DNA of 64,000 bases. Source: Phytoseiulus persimilis (taxonomy: Eukaryota; Arthropoda; Arachnida; Mesostigmata; Phytoseiidae). The stretch is taken from positions 22,010,001 to 22,074,000 of the forward strand of contig CM075103.1 of the NCBI GenBank assembly GCA_037576195.1, in the 5' to 3' direction. The position numbers and the translations under genes were made by a program. Below, piece by piece: positions 1 to 12,611 of this stretch (its first letter is position 1; each line of letters begins with the position of its first letter). Below the pieces are notes generated by a model. The model did no database searches. It saw nothing but the letters and a program-made list of their open reading frames with translations, and was not told where the DNA came from.

Positions 1-3000
1 AACGACTGGATCAGCATGAGGTAACGGTATGCTGAGCGGACGGCAGACACCTGGGTCGCTTATGATAAAACGAGAGACTCGCCGCGTAAATGGACTTTGA
101 GCGGCGATAACGATTACCTCAGCGTCTCCATTAAAGACCGACTCAACAGCCGAGAAAATCAGAACGGGACTATTCGGAATGATGATCTTCCGAAGAAACC
201 ATCGAGCATAAGGTGGTCACGCAGAACAGATGATCACTCGGAGATCCCGAGGGTAACTCAGCCTGGTCCCGCTGCGGGTTGATCATGAGGAGAAGAGTCG
301 CAAGCTGTCCACGAGCTGCGGGTTCATCATGACCCGTCCTATCGGGTAACTGCGGCTCTCACCTGGTTCTCAAACTCCGAGTTGTCCGAACGCTTCCGAG
401 CCAGAGACTTTTCTGAGTCGACGATCGATAGAAAACCGACGCTTCAGGAAAAAGGATGGGAATCGCTCCTTCGCCGCATAGAAGGAGACCAGAGTGATAA
501 TCGCTGAACATTACCGGAGTTTGGAGAAGTAGGGAAGGATGGAAAGATGCGTCAAATAGGTTTCCGCGTTTCTGCCGGAACTGTTGAAAATCAAGGAATC
601 CCGCCTGCGTCTCATTGATCAGCATCGACAGAAGACCCCTGGAAGGGTATGAGCGGTCAAAGGAAAAGTAAGGCGCGTCCCTCCAGGACCGGGGTCCTTG
701 TTGAAACAGTTCAAGCCGATTTCGCCCAGGAGGCACGGCCACACCCCTCGCTCGACTCCAAGACGAGTCCCGTCTCGACACCCGACCACGAGAATTCCGA
801 GCTCGTGGCGATGCATTTGCTAACGTGGTTCATTCTTGGACCAGGACGTTCTAGCATCTCATGCAGGCCTCGAAACTCCCCGAACAGGACAAGGGAACTC
901 CGGTCGCGTTCGCAGCGATTAAGCTGGGACTCCCTGACAACTTCCCGTCCGTGGAAATGCGTATCTCCGGGATCGATGGGTGAAGAAATCCATCGGGCAG
1001 ACAGACTTCAGCCAGAGCTGTTTGTTGGATCGGATCAGCAGTGAATGCAGGTGAATTGAAACGCTAAATTTTTTCGGTGAGGGGGTTCACGCTCCGCGGA
1101 ATTCGTCGTTGCGATTGCGGTGAGAATCGCCGTCGGACCGTCGCGGCCGTCTCCGAATCAATGAAAAAATAATGAATGAACGGAGCGCCGTTTCCGTCGG
1201 AGTAATAGTGAATCGTTCAAGTGAAGTGGACGAAGTTTGAATAGTAATTAAATACCCTCGCCGACCGGAACATACGACGGCCCATCCATGAATCATACGG
1301 AACTGCCTGGCCCCGACCAGCTGACGAGAATACCAACGGCTCCATCGACCGCCACAACAGCAGCAGCTGCTACTAGTTGATGCCGGTGCCTGACTGCGCA
1401 TCGTTTGGTCAGCGTCACCGTTTGCGCTTTCTCGCCTCGCCTGCGTAGCGATCAACGATTTCGCTATTCAGGACGCCTCATTGAGGCAGAACGGCTCAAT
1501 TCGTGTTTTGCTGCTCTCGAAAGCACGAACTCCCGGGGAGCGATACTCGAACGCGTTGTGACTATTTGCTGAAATTTCCAACATCTCCCATCGATCCATA
1601 TTCCACAGTGAATGCGCTCAACAGGTAATCCTGATAAACGGATCGCCCACCACATCTGATTGTTGACGGATTCGCGTCGGGAACCAGGGAGCTGCGCTTG
1701 AGGGGCTCCTTTGAAGGAGCAAGCATCGACATTGGGTCCCCCGGGGTCCTCTCCTGAATTCTCAGAAACTGAATGAGCGTGATGCTGTGGCAGGGAAGAA
1801 ATCCGAAGTTCCGAGGAACAGTTAGAGGGGAGGACAGGGACGGACGCACGATACGGTGAAGAAGAAGTGTTGCTGCAAGTAGGCAGAACCCTGTTTTGTA
1901 TCATCGCATTGCAGTCAGCGGACAACGAAGACGCGATCAATGTAGTAAAAAACCTCCACTCTTTTATTCTCGCGTTGCAGTCGATAGTTTGCCTTTCACT
2001 TCTCAACGACTACCGAGACAGTCACTCAGCCAGTCCGAGAGCGAGCGAACCGCCGGAAAATGGCTCCGAAAACGGTAATGACAGCAGTTTTTTTAATGAA
2101 GAAGAAAAAAGACGAAGCGAAAAAGCGATACCATATCCGAACGCAATCCAAACATTACTTGAGCGGACGTGCTTTCTACCTGCACCTCACTCTTTGTATC
2201 AAACAAGCACTCGATCACTCACTCTCCTACTCGGCAGCTGTTTACTCGGAGCAGGAAGAAGTATAGAAACGAGCCGGAAGAGAGTGATGTTTACGAATTT
2301 GGATTCGATCAATCGCGTCTCGGGAAAGTGGTTTTGAACCGCTTGTTATGAACATCGTCGTCCCTGCGGTGGCGGTATCGGACGTTTCTGTCCTTGTTCT
2401 TACTTTCGCTTTTGTCGCTTTCTCTGCCGTGGTGCTGATCGAAGCGGTGAGAGTGGACACGACGGAGGAAAATTTGGAGAAAAAGGAAGCGAAACCCGAG
2501 AAGATCTTCGAACGTTGCCAGCTCTTTTTGATGAACGACTAGCCGGTGTTTTCCCGTTGCTCGGGTAACAACGGGTGATTTCTCTGTACGAGCGAAGTGT
2601 CGTGACGATGGGAGCAATCGCCGGAAAACGCAGTCAGATTGTGATCCACACCAAGTTTCAGGATCGATAAAGTTCACCGCTGACATTTATCGAGAACGGG
2701 GTCGCTGACCGAGCTCAGTTGAGTCGGGGGGATCCCGAACCTGGGCTTAAGATATCTTCCTCAGAGGAGTGAGGAGTTCCGAGCCGATTTCTTCGAGAGT
2801 ACTGGATCGCGCGGCGAATTCCTGAATGCATTCCGAGGTTGAGTGCGAACGAGCCAGATTCCCGAAAGCGAACCGATCCGTTCGTAATCTGTGACCATCT
2901 CCCATAAATCCATAAGTGATTCACGACTTTCATTCATCGTTGGTTTGCGCGCTGACCTGGGAATCCTTGTCTTGTCGCCAACGAGCTCAAAACGGCACTC

Positions 3001-6000
3001 CCAAATGGCTAGCAGCTTGAGGAAATGTTGAGGAAAATAATCGTTGAATATGATGGGAAAACATGATGTTCATTATTATTACCCGCTTGTTGCCTCGTTC
3101 CCCGTCGAAGCTGCACTGAGACGACCCCTCTATCCTCGTCTCTCTCCGACGAACGCAATTTTCAGAGAGGTCATCTTCCAATGGGTCCTCATCCCTTCAT
3201 CCGATTCGGAATGCCGATGTCTTTCCATCGTGGGACAGAGAACTTGAGGGTAGACGGACAAACAGTCAGCTTCCGAACTCCTGTCTCTCGATAGTGGATA
3301 ACTGCTCTGAACCCTCCATTTTGAAACGAGCCGAGAGACTCTAGGCCACGGAGTAAAAAAATAATGTTCTTTTTTCGCCATTCGATTGCCATCGCAACTG
3401 AAACCTTATCCGAAACGCACCGCCATCGAACACGACCGGTTCGGTAAGTTGAGGTTGAAATAATGTTGACGCGAGTTATCGCGGAAAATCGCCTCATACC
3501 TTCGGTTCAAGTGACCCTGTTCTTTGTGCTCAAATCTGTCTCAGACCTCCTATTCCCGAGTGCAGTGGATCTCTCCGATTTTACAGTTTTGCTCACGTGT
3601 TTCACTGATCTCAGGCGAGTTCCTGAGCCAACAGTTCGATAGCGAGAGGTTCTACCATAATGCCTCCCGGCATCAATTCCAAGTTTCCGGAGACCAGTGA
3701 GGCGAGGAGGAAAGAGAAAAGTCCTCCGTTTCGTCCAGTGTCAGCAGGGAAAGGGACCCATTGAATCCCGACGAGAGCAGCGGTCTATTTCCAAGCAACG
3801 CAATGAAATTCTTGTGTGAATAGCACTGGGACTTTTCGCTCGTCAATCGAATTCCCAATCCCGTGCAGGATTTCCTCGGATTCATTCAGGTTGCAAGCGC
3901 TTTCCATCGTTCGATTAGAATCCCGAGGGAATGCTGTGCATTCACTGACAGCGGTTGCCGCGGCGTCCTTGGAGCTCTCGGAGAGCGCATGAGTCATTCT
4001 CCTGATGGCACCAGAACTTGAATCCCTAAATGCGTAGTGGCAGTGATTCATCAACCACGGGAGTGTCCAAATCCCGAGTGCGCCGAGCTCTCAGAGCCCC
4101 ATTCTCCCGAAACAAGTTATCACATACGCACATTGCAACTTCCAAGGAATTTTTCCTCAACTCCTCGAGCAGGACGGGGATAACCGGGCAAACGACGACC
4201 TCACATCTCCTGTCCCCCAGAACGGCTACAGCTCGGTGCGCGACTCAGAATCAGGCATGGAGGAAACGGAAAGAGCGGGAATCTCACAATCGTATAGGAC
4301 AGCGTCGCCGAACCGCTCCCTGGGCTTTGGGTGTGGGTTGGATGATCCACGACGGACGTCGCTGTGGAGTTTTCTACGAACAATCGCTGGATCCGGAAAA
4401 CCGATCTAGAAGAGCACGTGATCGATCTCGTGCTTCACGGAACCTCTCCATCCCAAGTAGATGATTTCAGAAATTCCAAGCACGGCTCGGGAACGACGGT
4501 ATCTCAAAAAACGCTTCCTGCGACGACTAACGGCCGAATCGGTGCTCACTCGGTCGCGGCCATTTTGGAGAAAACTTCACGACAATCTAATTACAACAAA
4601 TGATCGATGATCTCTCCGCCGAGTAGGTACTTCAAGAAAGCAAACAAGTCAACAACCCCGCTTGTTAAAGTAGGTTTCGTGAAAATACGAAGGCGGCGCG
4701 GCTTCGATACGCAAGGCGATACTGGGAAGCCCTGAATGGGTTTAATTACGAAGAATTTGACGGCGTTTTCACTGCAGAACGTAAGCCAGGGTCCATGCGG
4801 CCCCGGGTCCGTCCTTACCCACAGACGGCGGCAACCGCCGTGCAACGTAAATCTTCTCTAACAGTCGCCGCAACAGCGGCAAGCAACGACGACCCGTCGG
4901 ACAGCGCCACCGACCGCGGTCGGAATCCGGAAACGAGGCTTTTCGCGGAATTCTGCAATGTTCGATCACTGATTCTTTTTGGGCCATCTTATAATGCTCG
5001 TACGGTCGTGGTCGTCGCGGAATCGGAAAGAGATTTTTAATTCGGACTAACTTCTCCCAATGCTTTCTGCCGGAGCGACCGCGGCTCTGACCACCGGCTC
5101 GCTGGCAAGATTAGACGGCATGCTTGCCCTCCTGATGTTGCTTCTGCCCCCACTCGGCCATGTCTGAACCCAAATCCGCGATGAATGAATGATTCGAAGC
5201 CGCCACATCATCAAAAATCAATCAAAGTGTTTTCCTTTGAGCTTTTTCTTTCTTCTGTAGGAACCGAACTGATGGCTTCGAGAGGAAATCGTTACGTTTC
5301 TTCGATTTTTCCTCGTCTCTTCTATTTGAGCAGGGGATAAAGCTGCGGTCAGGCACCGGCGCTTCGGTACTCTTTTCCACCGTTCGTAAATTCAACCATA
5401 TCCAAGGCTCGCGGTGCATCTGCCGACGATGCGGTTGGCGATCTATTCCATCTGGTGGGATAGTTCGCTTGTTCCGATGAGCGTCTGAGAACGCCAACAG
5501 TTTTTCGGTCGGATCGGGAATGTAACGAGCATCTTCCACAAATCATTCGCCGCGCTGAGTCGTGAGGGTATCGATGCCATCAATAATTATGATTGGAAAT
5601 ATGATCTCTTCGAACAGCTAGCCGATAACAGTTTATTCGGCGAGAACCCCGCTCTTCGGGCTACGTGAGAATTCGCACTTACAGATCAATTCATATCTTC
5701 CGACTGGTCTGATAGTCTCAGTATCGTAGCGCCGTCCCACTACAGCTTCCCCACGCTTCTGGGGCGTCGTCAAGGGTCTAAAGCTCGCAAAATGCACCGA
5801 TACTTCTCACATGAGGTGGCATGCGCGTGATGGAGCACGAGCGAGATGACAAGAAGCTCCGAAGAGTGTTGCAACAACAAAGTGAGGGGCGTTCTATCGT
5901 TTTCCTCCGATTCAATCTCACTGGACTGCCGAGATTCGGGGAAAGATCATTCGCTAACCGTTCCATAGGCGGGAAGCCGTTATTGGAGGTTTTTAGTCCA

Positions 6001-6790
6001 ACGTATTCGGCTTGTTTTTTTTTTTACTACTTTGCACCGTTTCCCTGTTGATTCTATTAAGGATTTGTTCGCTGTGGACGTGAGCGACGAAAGCTGCAGT
6101 TTTCACTTTGAGGAATTCGCCCATCGGAATGAGAGCAGTTTTTCAGAGCCTTTATCAGTTCGCCGAAAACATTTAAAGGGCTTCTCGCTCCCTTCATTCG
6201 ATTGAAGTGTTATCATAACTTCATTACCCACGAATCAAATCTCGGTTCCGGCTACTTCCTGCTTCGTTCGACGGCGCCGCTGGTTCCAACTCTTCGTAGA
6301 TTCGAATTCATAGTCTGTCTGGCTCAATTTCTCGCTGATTGTTCCTCAGATCACGAGAGGTACGTCGGGCATCGCGTGTATTCCGCAATGATAAATCAGC
6401 CGGGGAAGTACTGGATACAGATGTCGTGAACAGTAAACATCGAAAGCTTCCATGACAGAACGCGAATCAGATGCTACTTTACTTGTCGATTCTTACCGTC
6501 GCAGAACCACGCGAGTGCTATCGAATTCGATCGGAGCTCATCCGTCGGAACAGAAAGGAGAGGTGTTCGCTGAACTGGTTTTGATAAGGTTCGTAATATT
6601 TAAACAGAAACACATACAGAAATAGACGAGGAGACCACCAGGGAACTTTGGCCCCATCTTCGCAGGAGGTCGCAGTGTGGTGATGGCCTCTGGATCTTCA
6701 GAGCCACCAGGCCCCGAAACTCAAGAAAACGACAGAGACCCGGGGCCATTCTCGTTCTTAGCGATGCTATCCGATCCCAGCCGCTGACTG
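1..6790. other. no recognisable gene; possible intronic or intergenic DNA
   Basis: No open frame here has a recognisable domain, and the open stretches are of the length expected by chance. The most protein-like is a 64-residue ATG frame at 2348-2542 (+), with about 25 hydrophobic residues near its start followed by a Glu/Lys-rich tail. It could be a small membrane protein or a first exon, but nothing else supports it. I saw no tRNA, no terminal inverted repeats and no long tandem arrays. Confidence 0.4.
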
Positions 6791-6799
6791 CAATGCACA

Positions 6800-6815
6800 C
6801 AGTGGCGTAGCCAGG
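6800..6815 (+). repeat. left terminal inverted repeat of the hAT-like region
   Basis: The sequence CAGTGGCGTAGCCAGG is matched in reverse complement at 9978-9993 with one difference (T versus A at the fourth base). A G-rich run follows immediately. Confidence 0.45.
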
Positions 6816-7103
6816 GGGAGGCTGAGCTGGCTCTATCTGCCCTACCTCAAGATGAATTCAAACTATCTCAGTCGAGCGTTCGAAACAAAGCTTCGACCCT
6901 CACCCTTCCGGTGCCGAACAATACATAATAAGGTTTGGCCAAGGCAATCAGTGAACACAATCGATCCTAAATCACAGGAGGATTGGGAACCTGTCTTGTT
7001 GTTGTTGTCGAAAGCCCAGGAAGCACGCATCATCCTTACTAGCTATAATCCACGTCGTCTGTCAGTTTGTCCACCCTCCTTCTGAGATATGGAGGAGGTG
7101 GAG

Positions 7104-7152
7104 CTGAATGAGGTGATTCCGTAATCGATCTGACCATACTTTTCTGGGTCTT
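7104..7152. repeat. single unit of the 45-bp minisatellite
   Basis: One copy of a GAGGTGATTCCG..ATCGATCTGACCATACTTTTC unit, the same sequence as the arrays at 9.5 kb and 27.4 kb. It sits at the 3' side of the antisense LINE fragment, with the longer array on the other side. This would fit the LINE having inserted into an older array. Confidence 0.6.
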
Positions 7153-7352
7153 TTTCCCAGGCGGGAGGGGAAATCCTTCCGAATATCAGAGATTGGAGTC
7201 ACGTCCGCTACCCTGGTTGTGGGGTTGTTCTCTAAAATCCCTCCTTTCGCCGTTTTGGTGACTCGGCACTCGGGACAAGTCTTTTATCATATTCCTTCTG
7301 GGTCACCAAGAGTTGTGCTCTTCGTCACTCAACTTTCGTCTCAGTTTCAATG

Positions 7353-8605
7353 TCACCTTGGTGATACCTCCAGCTGTGTTCCGCTCCTTGACACTTTCTT
7401 TGCAGTTGCGGGTGATCCACATGGCAGTATTCCCTGATTCTTGAGCAGTCCATCTCCTCCAAATTTTCTGCTGGATATTTGTCTATTAACTTCGCTCAGT
7501 ATACATACGCTGATATTCCTTGTTGACTCTGTCTTCAAGGAGAGCACGTGCTGCTTTAGACCTGTTGAAGTTGATTTGAATCATCTTCATGTTCATGTAG
7601 GCTTCCTGACGGGATCTTCTCCCGTTTTGAATTGTGATCCATCCTTCAGACTCCCTTCTTCCATTTGCCTTAATCTCCTCTTGCATCTTAGCATCAGTAG
7701 GCTTTCTGATCGCTGTTCCGCGGTTCTCAACACACTCGGTTGGCTGTCCTCTGCTTCGCGACCGGTCTCGCATCGCGTGGATGATGCGTCGATACTTTGG
7801 ACACAGTGATGAATATGCCGAATGTCCGCTTGCTTCACAGCTTGTACAGAAAGCCTCTCCCAAGCGTCGTGGCGGTGGTTCCTCTGTCGCTTCACAATCC
7901 TTGCCGATGTGGCTGTTGCCCCTGCATCGGTAGCACTTCCGCTCTTTCGTTTGCTCTAGTGAGCAGGTGTTGGATCTCGGCCTCGCTCCCTGACACCTAT
8001 AGCAGATGGGGACGTCGTAACATCCTCTCACGCTGCAAAATTGCCATCGGATCTTGATCCTCCCTATCTTGAGCATCATCTTAGCGTCACATCTGGACAG
8101 TCGCATCAAAGCTGTTATTTCCCCTGATTTTGTTTCTCTTGTCTGTTACACTCGGACGTTTCCTTCCTGCCGTCTTCCTGATGCGTTTCTGAGTTCTCTA
8201 TCGACCTCCGACTCGTCAGTGACCATATCTACGCGAGAAACTATAAGGGTGGAGTTGAGCTGGAGGCCCCGCATTTTCGCGCTCAGTTTGAGCTCATCAG
8301 AGATGTATTTGGCTCGCCTCTCCTGTCCTCCACTTTTCTTTCCCCGAATGTAGATCCTGAGACCTTCTCCTGTTTGACGCAGCCCTTGGACGTACACTCC
8401 AAGAGCCTCAGGCGTTTTTGTGTCGATATTGCTGCGAGATTTTTGAGGTCGTCGGCGAAACTTCCCTCTCCTGTTCCCATGAGGATTGATCCTCATTTCG
8501 TCGCGAGGTCTTATTGCTGTCTTTTTGTCTCTTGCGTGCTGACCTCTTGGCAAGGTCAGTGTCCTTAGTCAGCTCCCCGAAAGTTAGGCTCCGTTTTCGA
8601 GCCAA
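7353..8605 (-). pseudogene. non-LTR retrotransposon ORF1 (gag, CCHC) with start of the endonuclease, decayed
   Basis: The frame at 8109-7486 carries three zinc knuckles. The first (CYRC...C) has lost its histidine, with Pro at that position. The second is a complete C-x2-C-x4-H-x4-C. The third is C-x2-C-x4-H-x6-C. Before them lies the gag stretch LKIGRIKIRW typical of R1/LOA/jockey-type ORF1. From about 7590 the frame reads MKMIQINFNRSKAARALL, the classic start of an AP-like endonuclease in these LINEs. After a frameshift near 7490 the endonuclease seems to continue to about 7353. The gag N-terminus continues upstream to about 8605 in two further frames (8553-8146 and 8605-8408). The family's ORF1 would normally be about 400-500 residues, with an RT far downstream. 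No RT is present, so the copy is truncated and dead. Confidence 0.75.
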
Positions 8606-9475
8606 GCGCTACTTTTCCTCCTCTCAGCTTGCAACAACTCTTGCTCTATAAAACCCGAATTCGTCCCACTCTCGAGTAGTGCTCGCATGTCTGGGGGAGT
8701 CCCGCTCCTCCATCCCTTTCCATCCTCGACCTTGTACGGAAGCGTGCTTTTCGTCTCATGCGTGATGAGACCCTTTCCTCCTCCCTCGGAACCTTGTCCT
8801 TCCGTCGCAAGGTCCCCAACCTCTGTCTATTCCACCCATACTTCCATGAAAGATGTTCACGTGGAATCTCTTCTCTCGTTCCCCCCTTCCGGTCCCCGTC
8901 CGTGGAACCAAATGTTGTGCCGAACAACAACCCTATTCTGTCCAATTATTCACCAATCGTTCTGCTCAGCTCGACTCTTCCTTCTCTACCTCGCACATCT
9001 CGCCTTCGGATTGCCCTTCCCTTCCAAGTCTTCCATTCAGCCTACAATACCAAACTCTTCCGAACTCCTATCCTCTCGCATCTTGCAGATAATGAGCCAT
9101 AATTTTTCATTATTCAGTATTATCCATAAGAGCCCCACACTCTATCTGAATTTTCCATTCGCCTGGGTCGTGCGTGAATGCATTTTTCCCCGTGGCTCTT
9201 CTATCTTCTCCCATTCTCATTTTTTCGCACTCGCAGTTCCTTTTGTGAGTTGTTCGGCGAATTCCATCTGCTGCGCGTTTCATCCCTTCTTCATCGCGCT
9301 CCTCCTCGCCTCGTAAGCTCTTGCGAGGGGTTTTCGACAGATCCATCTTCGAGGTTCAATCTCCGAAAGTCCTCAAAGTGCTCCAATATGTTGTGGAGTC
9401 TCTACGTTGTCTCATCCGGGTATCACTTCTCTTCGATCCCGTCGTGATCTTGTTCCGCCTTTTTCGGGTCTATGG

Positions 9476-9722
9476 ACGGGATTCCGTGATCGATCTGATC
9501 ATACTCTTCTGAGCTCATTGAGGTGGTTCCGGGATGGATCTCACCATACTCTTCGAGGCCCAAAAAGGTGATCCCGGGGTCGATCTAATAATACTATTCT
9601 CGGTCTAAGGCGGTGATTGCGAGATCGACCTGACCATACTTTCTGAGTTCATTGAGGTGGTTCTGGGATGGACCTGACCATACTTTTCGGAGTCTGAGTA
9701 GCTGATTCCGGGATCGACCTGA
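9476..9722. repeat. tandem 45-bp minisatellite, about 5.5 units
   Basis: The core TGACCATACTTTTC recurs in variant forms near 9497, 9541, 9586, 9632 and 9675, which gives a period of 43-46 bases. Each unit also carries GGTGATTCCGGGATCGACC-like sequence. Units differ from each other by about 15-25%, so the array is old. The minus strand reads a degenerate 15-residue peptide repeat (PKSMVRSIPE core), but the frame is broken. Confidence 0.75.
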
Positions 9723-9977
9723 ATGAAAAGAGAGAGAAGTGCCTCCATGACAGGGTGCGCGGCCCAACCGCGCGAAGCATGGCCGGCTGGTGTTCTATAA
9801 AGCGATGATAATCTCCACTTGATGCCACGATATACAACTGAAACGGACGGGTCCCATAAGTTCTCCATGAAGGGTTCAGTTGATGATGAAGGATAGGTTT
9901 CTTCATGGTGCCACAGAATGTGTTGGGGGTACAAGGTAAAGCTTGGAGTCTGGAGGCGAAGTTCCCTTAGGGGAACT

Positions 9978-9993
9978 CCTGGCTACGCCTCTG
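9978..9993 (-). repeat. right terminal inverted repeat of the hAT-like region
   Basis: On the minus strand it reads CAGAGGCGTAGCCAGG, pairing with the copy at 6800. Just inside lies a short palindrome around TTCCCTTAGGGGAA. Confidence 0.45.
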
Positions 9994-11200
9994 CATGCTC
10001 GTTGATCTCCCAGGTATGATTTCAGAGGCGCGGTTCCGGGCTCTAGATTCATATCGCGACCACTCAATAGAGCACTGGAAAATCTCGACCTAATGATTCC
10101 GAAGACTCTCTCAGAGAGAGTCTCTCTTGATTCAATCATCCTCATCTCTGGGGAGAGCAAGATTGTTCAAATCCCGTCTGGAGGAGGTAACAGATGAAGA
10201 CGGCTCTGATGATAGCGACCCGTACGATCGTTGCGTGTCCCGCGAACAACGACTCATACTCGCAACGGGATTCGCGCACCGGTAGAGCTTTTTTGTTTGA
10301 TGTTCATAGAGGAGAGAGAAATGCCTGTCGCACGCGACAGGAATCCTTGCGCATCCCTGGCCAGTGAGGGGCCTGCGCCGGAAGACCTGTAGTGCTGCGA
10401 ATGGGATCGCCCCGGAGATTCAAGGGCATCAGTCTTGCCTGACTCTTCGAAACATGTGAATACTCCTGTAGAGCCCATCTAGCCATCATTTCCCAATTAT
10501 TTGAAGCAGTTTCGCGGTTGTCCTCGATCAATCTGAGACGGGCGCTCCCACTCGCCGAAACCACGTTGCCAACAGGAGATGTTTAGGAGAGGAGAGTAAC
10601 TCTGGCGGGACTTTTTCACATAAGATGAACGCTTCTGTTTATTGAAGTCACAACAGTAGAATCGTCTGCGGAATTTAGCTCGGGATGTTCTTCGCGACTG
10701 AGATTCCTGGCACTCGGTTCTCCGGAAACAGATCGAGGACGAACTCTCTCAACTTGAGGCCTATCGCTCCCAGTCAGAAAAAGGTTTTCGAGGAACCCTC
10801 ACCTTCAGGGGATCCCGGAGTAGGTCGACAAGATGTTAGATAATGAGGGAAATTGGGAAAGTATCACCGAAACCATCGGTAGAATTCTCACCAGGGAGGA
10901 AGTTCTGGGAAGAAGCCTACTTGCAAGACTCGGAGCGGCAACCTGAAAACGGTGCCGATCATACAACGAGGCACATCGAACACGCAGAATGGTAACGCAG
11001 GTAGGTGGAGTAGAGCCCTAGGTGACTCGGAAGAAATAACAACAGTCCAAGTGAGCTGAGTCCCTGGTCATCTTTGTTTTCCGGCTGAACCTCTCAGCCA
11101 GCCCTCAGGAGTGTCCCGGGATCACCTTTCGGTATTGCTTCAGTAACACTCCCTATCGCCCCGCAAATCCCATTGCGGGCGGTGGCCTTGGATCTTGAGA
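9994..11200. other. no recognisable gene
   Basis: Short open frames only. An 86-codon minus frame at 10304-10564 contains a plausible helical stretch but no family I recognise. Phrases around 9728-9800 and 10300-10400 look loosely similar (GAGAGAGAAGTGCCT versus GAGAGAGAAATGCCT), so there may be more old repeat material here. Confidence 0.4.
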
Positions 11201-11345
11201 TGGCTCAGATTCAATTCTGATATAAATTAAATCCTCTTTTTACCACATAAGAAATTTTTGTTGTCGGCCGGGGATGGAACCCGCGATTGCTATCTTAGCG
11301 TGGCACCCAAGGCGTCGGTCCCCGGTCATCTAGCGGTAGAGATAG
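11200..11345 (-). repeat. tRNA-derived SINE head (Pol III promoter-like)
   Basis: On the minus strand an A-box-like TAGATGACCGG is followed by an anticodon-arm-like CTTGG(GTGCCACG)CTAAG hairpin. Next comes GCGGGTTCCATCCCCGG, a near-canonical T arm. Its B box GGTTCCATCCC (minus strand of 11271-11281) matches GGTTCGANNCC at all but one position. The acceptor stem does not close properly, so this is not a functional tRNA. The sequence runs on into an AT-rich stretch ending near 11200, as a SINE body would. Confidence 0.45.
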
Positions 11346-11879
11346 GAGCGTTTCAGAGGAATACCTCATAAGCGGAGTAAAGGCCCTCAGAGGCCGATCT
11401 CAGGTATCCGGAAGGATTTCACTCAGACTCTATAACATTAAAAAAAGAAGAAGTTTTCCGTCGCGTGAAGCCGTCAAGAGCCAAGCATCTGAATCAAAAG
11501 GGAAGCTGCTTGCGAGTCATCGCAAGCTGTGCAGCATGAGTCCAAGAACAGATCGACCCCGAGGGAATTTAATTTTGAATTCCTCTGCGAGCTGATCTTA
11601 GTTTCAGGATCTGAGATCTGGCATCGATCCCTGCCACTCACGATCGCCTTCCGAGAGCATTCTCCCTGGTTTCCGTCCTCTCAAATGCCGCCAAGGAAAC
11701 TTGAATCGAGCGCTGTGGAGCGATCGGAAACGGTGAAGTTTTCGTAAACATATGTGGCACCGGTGACCGACTCGATTGTTCGGGTCGGCCTGTTTATGCC
11801 GGAAAGCCCGAGTCGCTGACGAACCATCGAATAGCTTCTCGAAACGGCCTGCCGAATTTCGTCATCGTCAATGGGAATG
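11346..11879. other. no recognisable gene between the SINE-like element and the mariner element
   Basis: Includes a short A-rich tract near 11440. The single 72-codon ATG-like frame (11529-11747) shows no domain. Confidence 0.4.
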
Positions 11880-11881
11880 TA

Positions 11882-12338
11882 TTGGGTGGATGCAAAAGTT
11901 CTGGGCCCCTAATTTCAATCGCTCATAACTCCGCTCCCAGGAGGCGCAGGAAGATAATAAAATATACGAAATGTGCGGAATTTAGTCAGCTTTCAGATGA
12001 GATCAACCGCAATGATCGTCCAGAAGCACCGTGCTTACAGGAGCGATTTTACTGAAAGGGTCGAAATTCGGAAAATCGCGATTTTGCAGTTCCGGCGAAA
12101 CTAAGATTATTACCCCCTATTTTCTCTTCAGAATCATAAAGTTCGTCGAAAAATAAGCGGTTTCAAAAAAAAAATTTAGCATTTCGGCCACGGCAAAGCG
12201 GAGATATCGGCTCCCGAAGATTCGACTTTTTTGTGATTTTTTGGTGACCTTTTTTCCGCCAATCGAACGGTCTCATGGATGGGATACGGTGGAACTGCCC
12301 TGGAAACGCTCGGGAGCCTCTTGAAAATGTTTTCTCAA
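11882..12338 (+). repeat. left 457-bp inverted arm of the mariner element
   Basis: Pairs with 12923-13381 with only a handful of differences, mostly in the length of A/T runs (A9 near 12170 versus T12 near 13088) and single substitutions. Such similarity suggests a recent origin or gene conversion between arms. Confidence 0.9.
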
Positions 12339-12611
12339 CACAGAGTGATCGGCATGTCTCCCCTCCGAGACAATGAGTTCGATTGCTCCGGCAGAGAGAA
12401 CTTGCTGGCTTTCTCACAAAATGTCACGTTCTCGAATGTTAGGCTACGAGAACCGACGCTGGGGACGAGAGAGATTGGGATTCCATTTCCAGTATCGTTC
12501 CAGTCATGCGACGACGAACAGGTTCTTCCAACGCGCTCATTGCAGCACCGAATCTTTTCTGTTCCCCGTGAAGTTCGTGCAAGTTTCAGAAACTCTAGCC
12601 ATCATCCCGGA

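Larger units (their letters stand above)
6800..9993. mobile_element. DNA-transposon-like region bounded by inverted GGCGTAGCCAGG ends
   Basis: The plus strand reads CAGTGGCGTAGCCAGG at 6800-6815 and CCTGGCTACGCCTCTG at 9978-9993, so the ends are inverted with one mismatch in 16 bases. A terminus of this CAGNGGCGTAGCCAGG type is, from memory, typical of some hAT-like cut-and-paste elements. The flanking 8-mers (AATGCACA and CATGCTCG) agree at 5 of 8 positions, as a decayed 8-bp target duplication might. No transposase is visible inside. The interior holds an antisense LINE fragment and a 45-bp minisatellite, so this is a composite. The two ends could also belong to separate insertions. Confidence 0.45.

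Noticed and set aside
8687..9316. 209-codon plus-strand frame rich in Ser, Pro and Phe
   Set aside because: It is the antisense shadow of the LINE ORF1 region, where the sense strand is purine-rich and the antisense frame lacks stops.
10155..10185. GTTCAAATCCC as a tRNA B box
   Set aside because: No D arm or anticodon arm lies at the right distance upstream.
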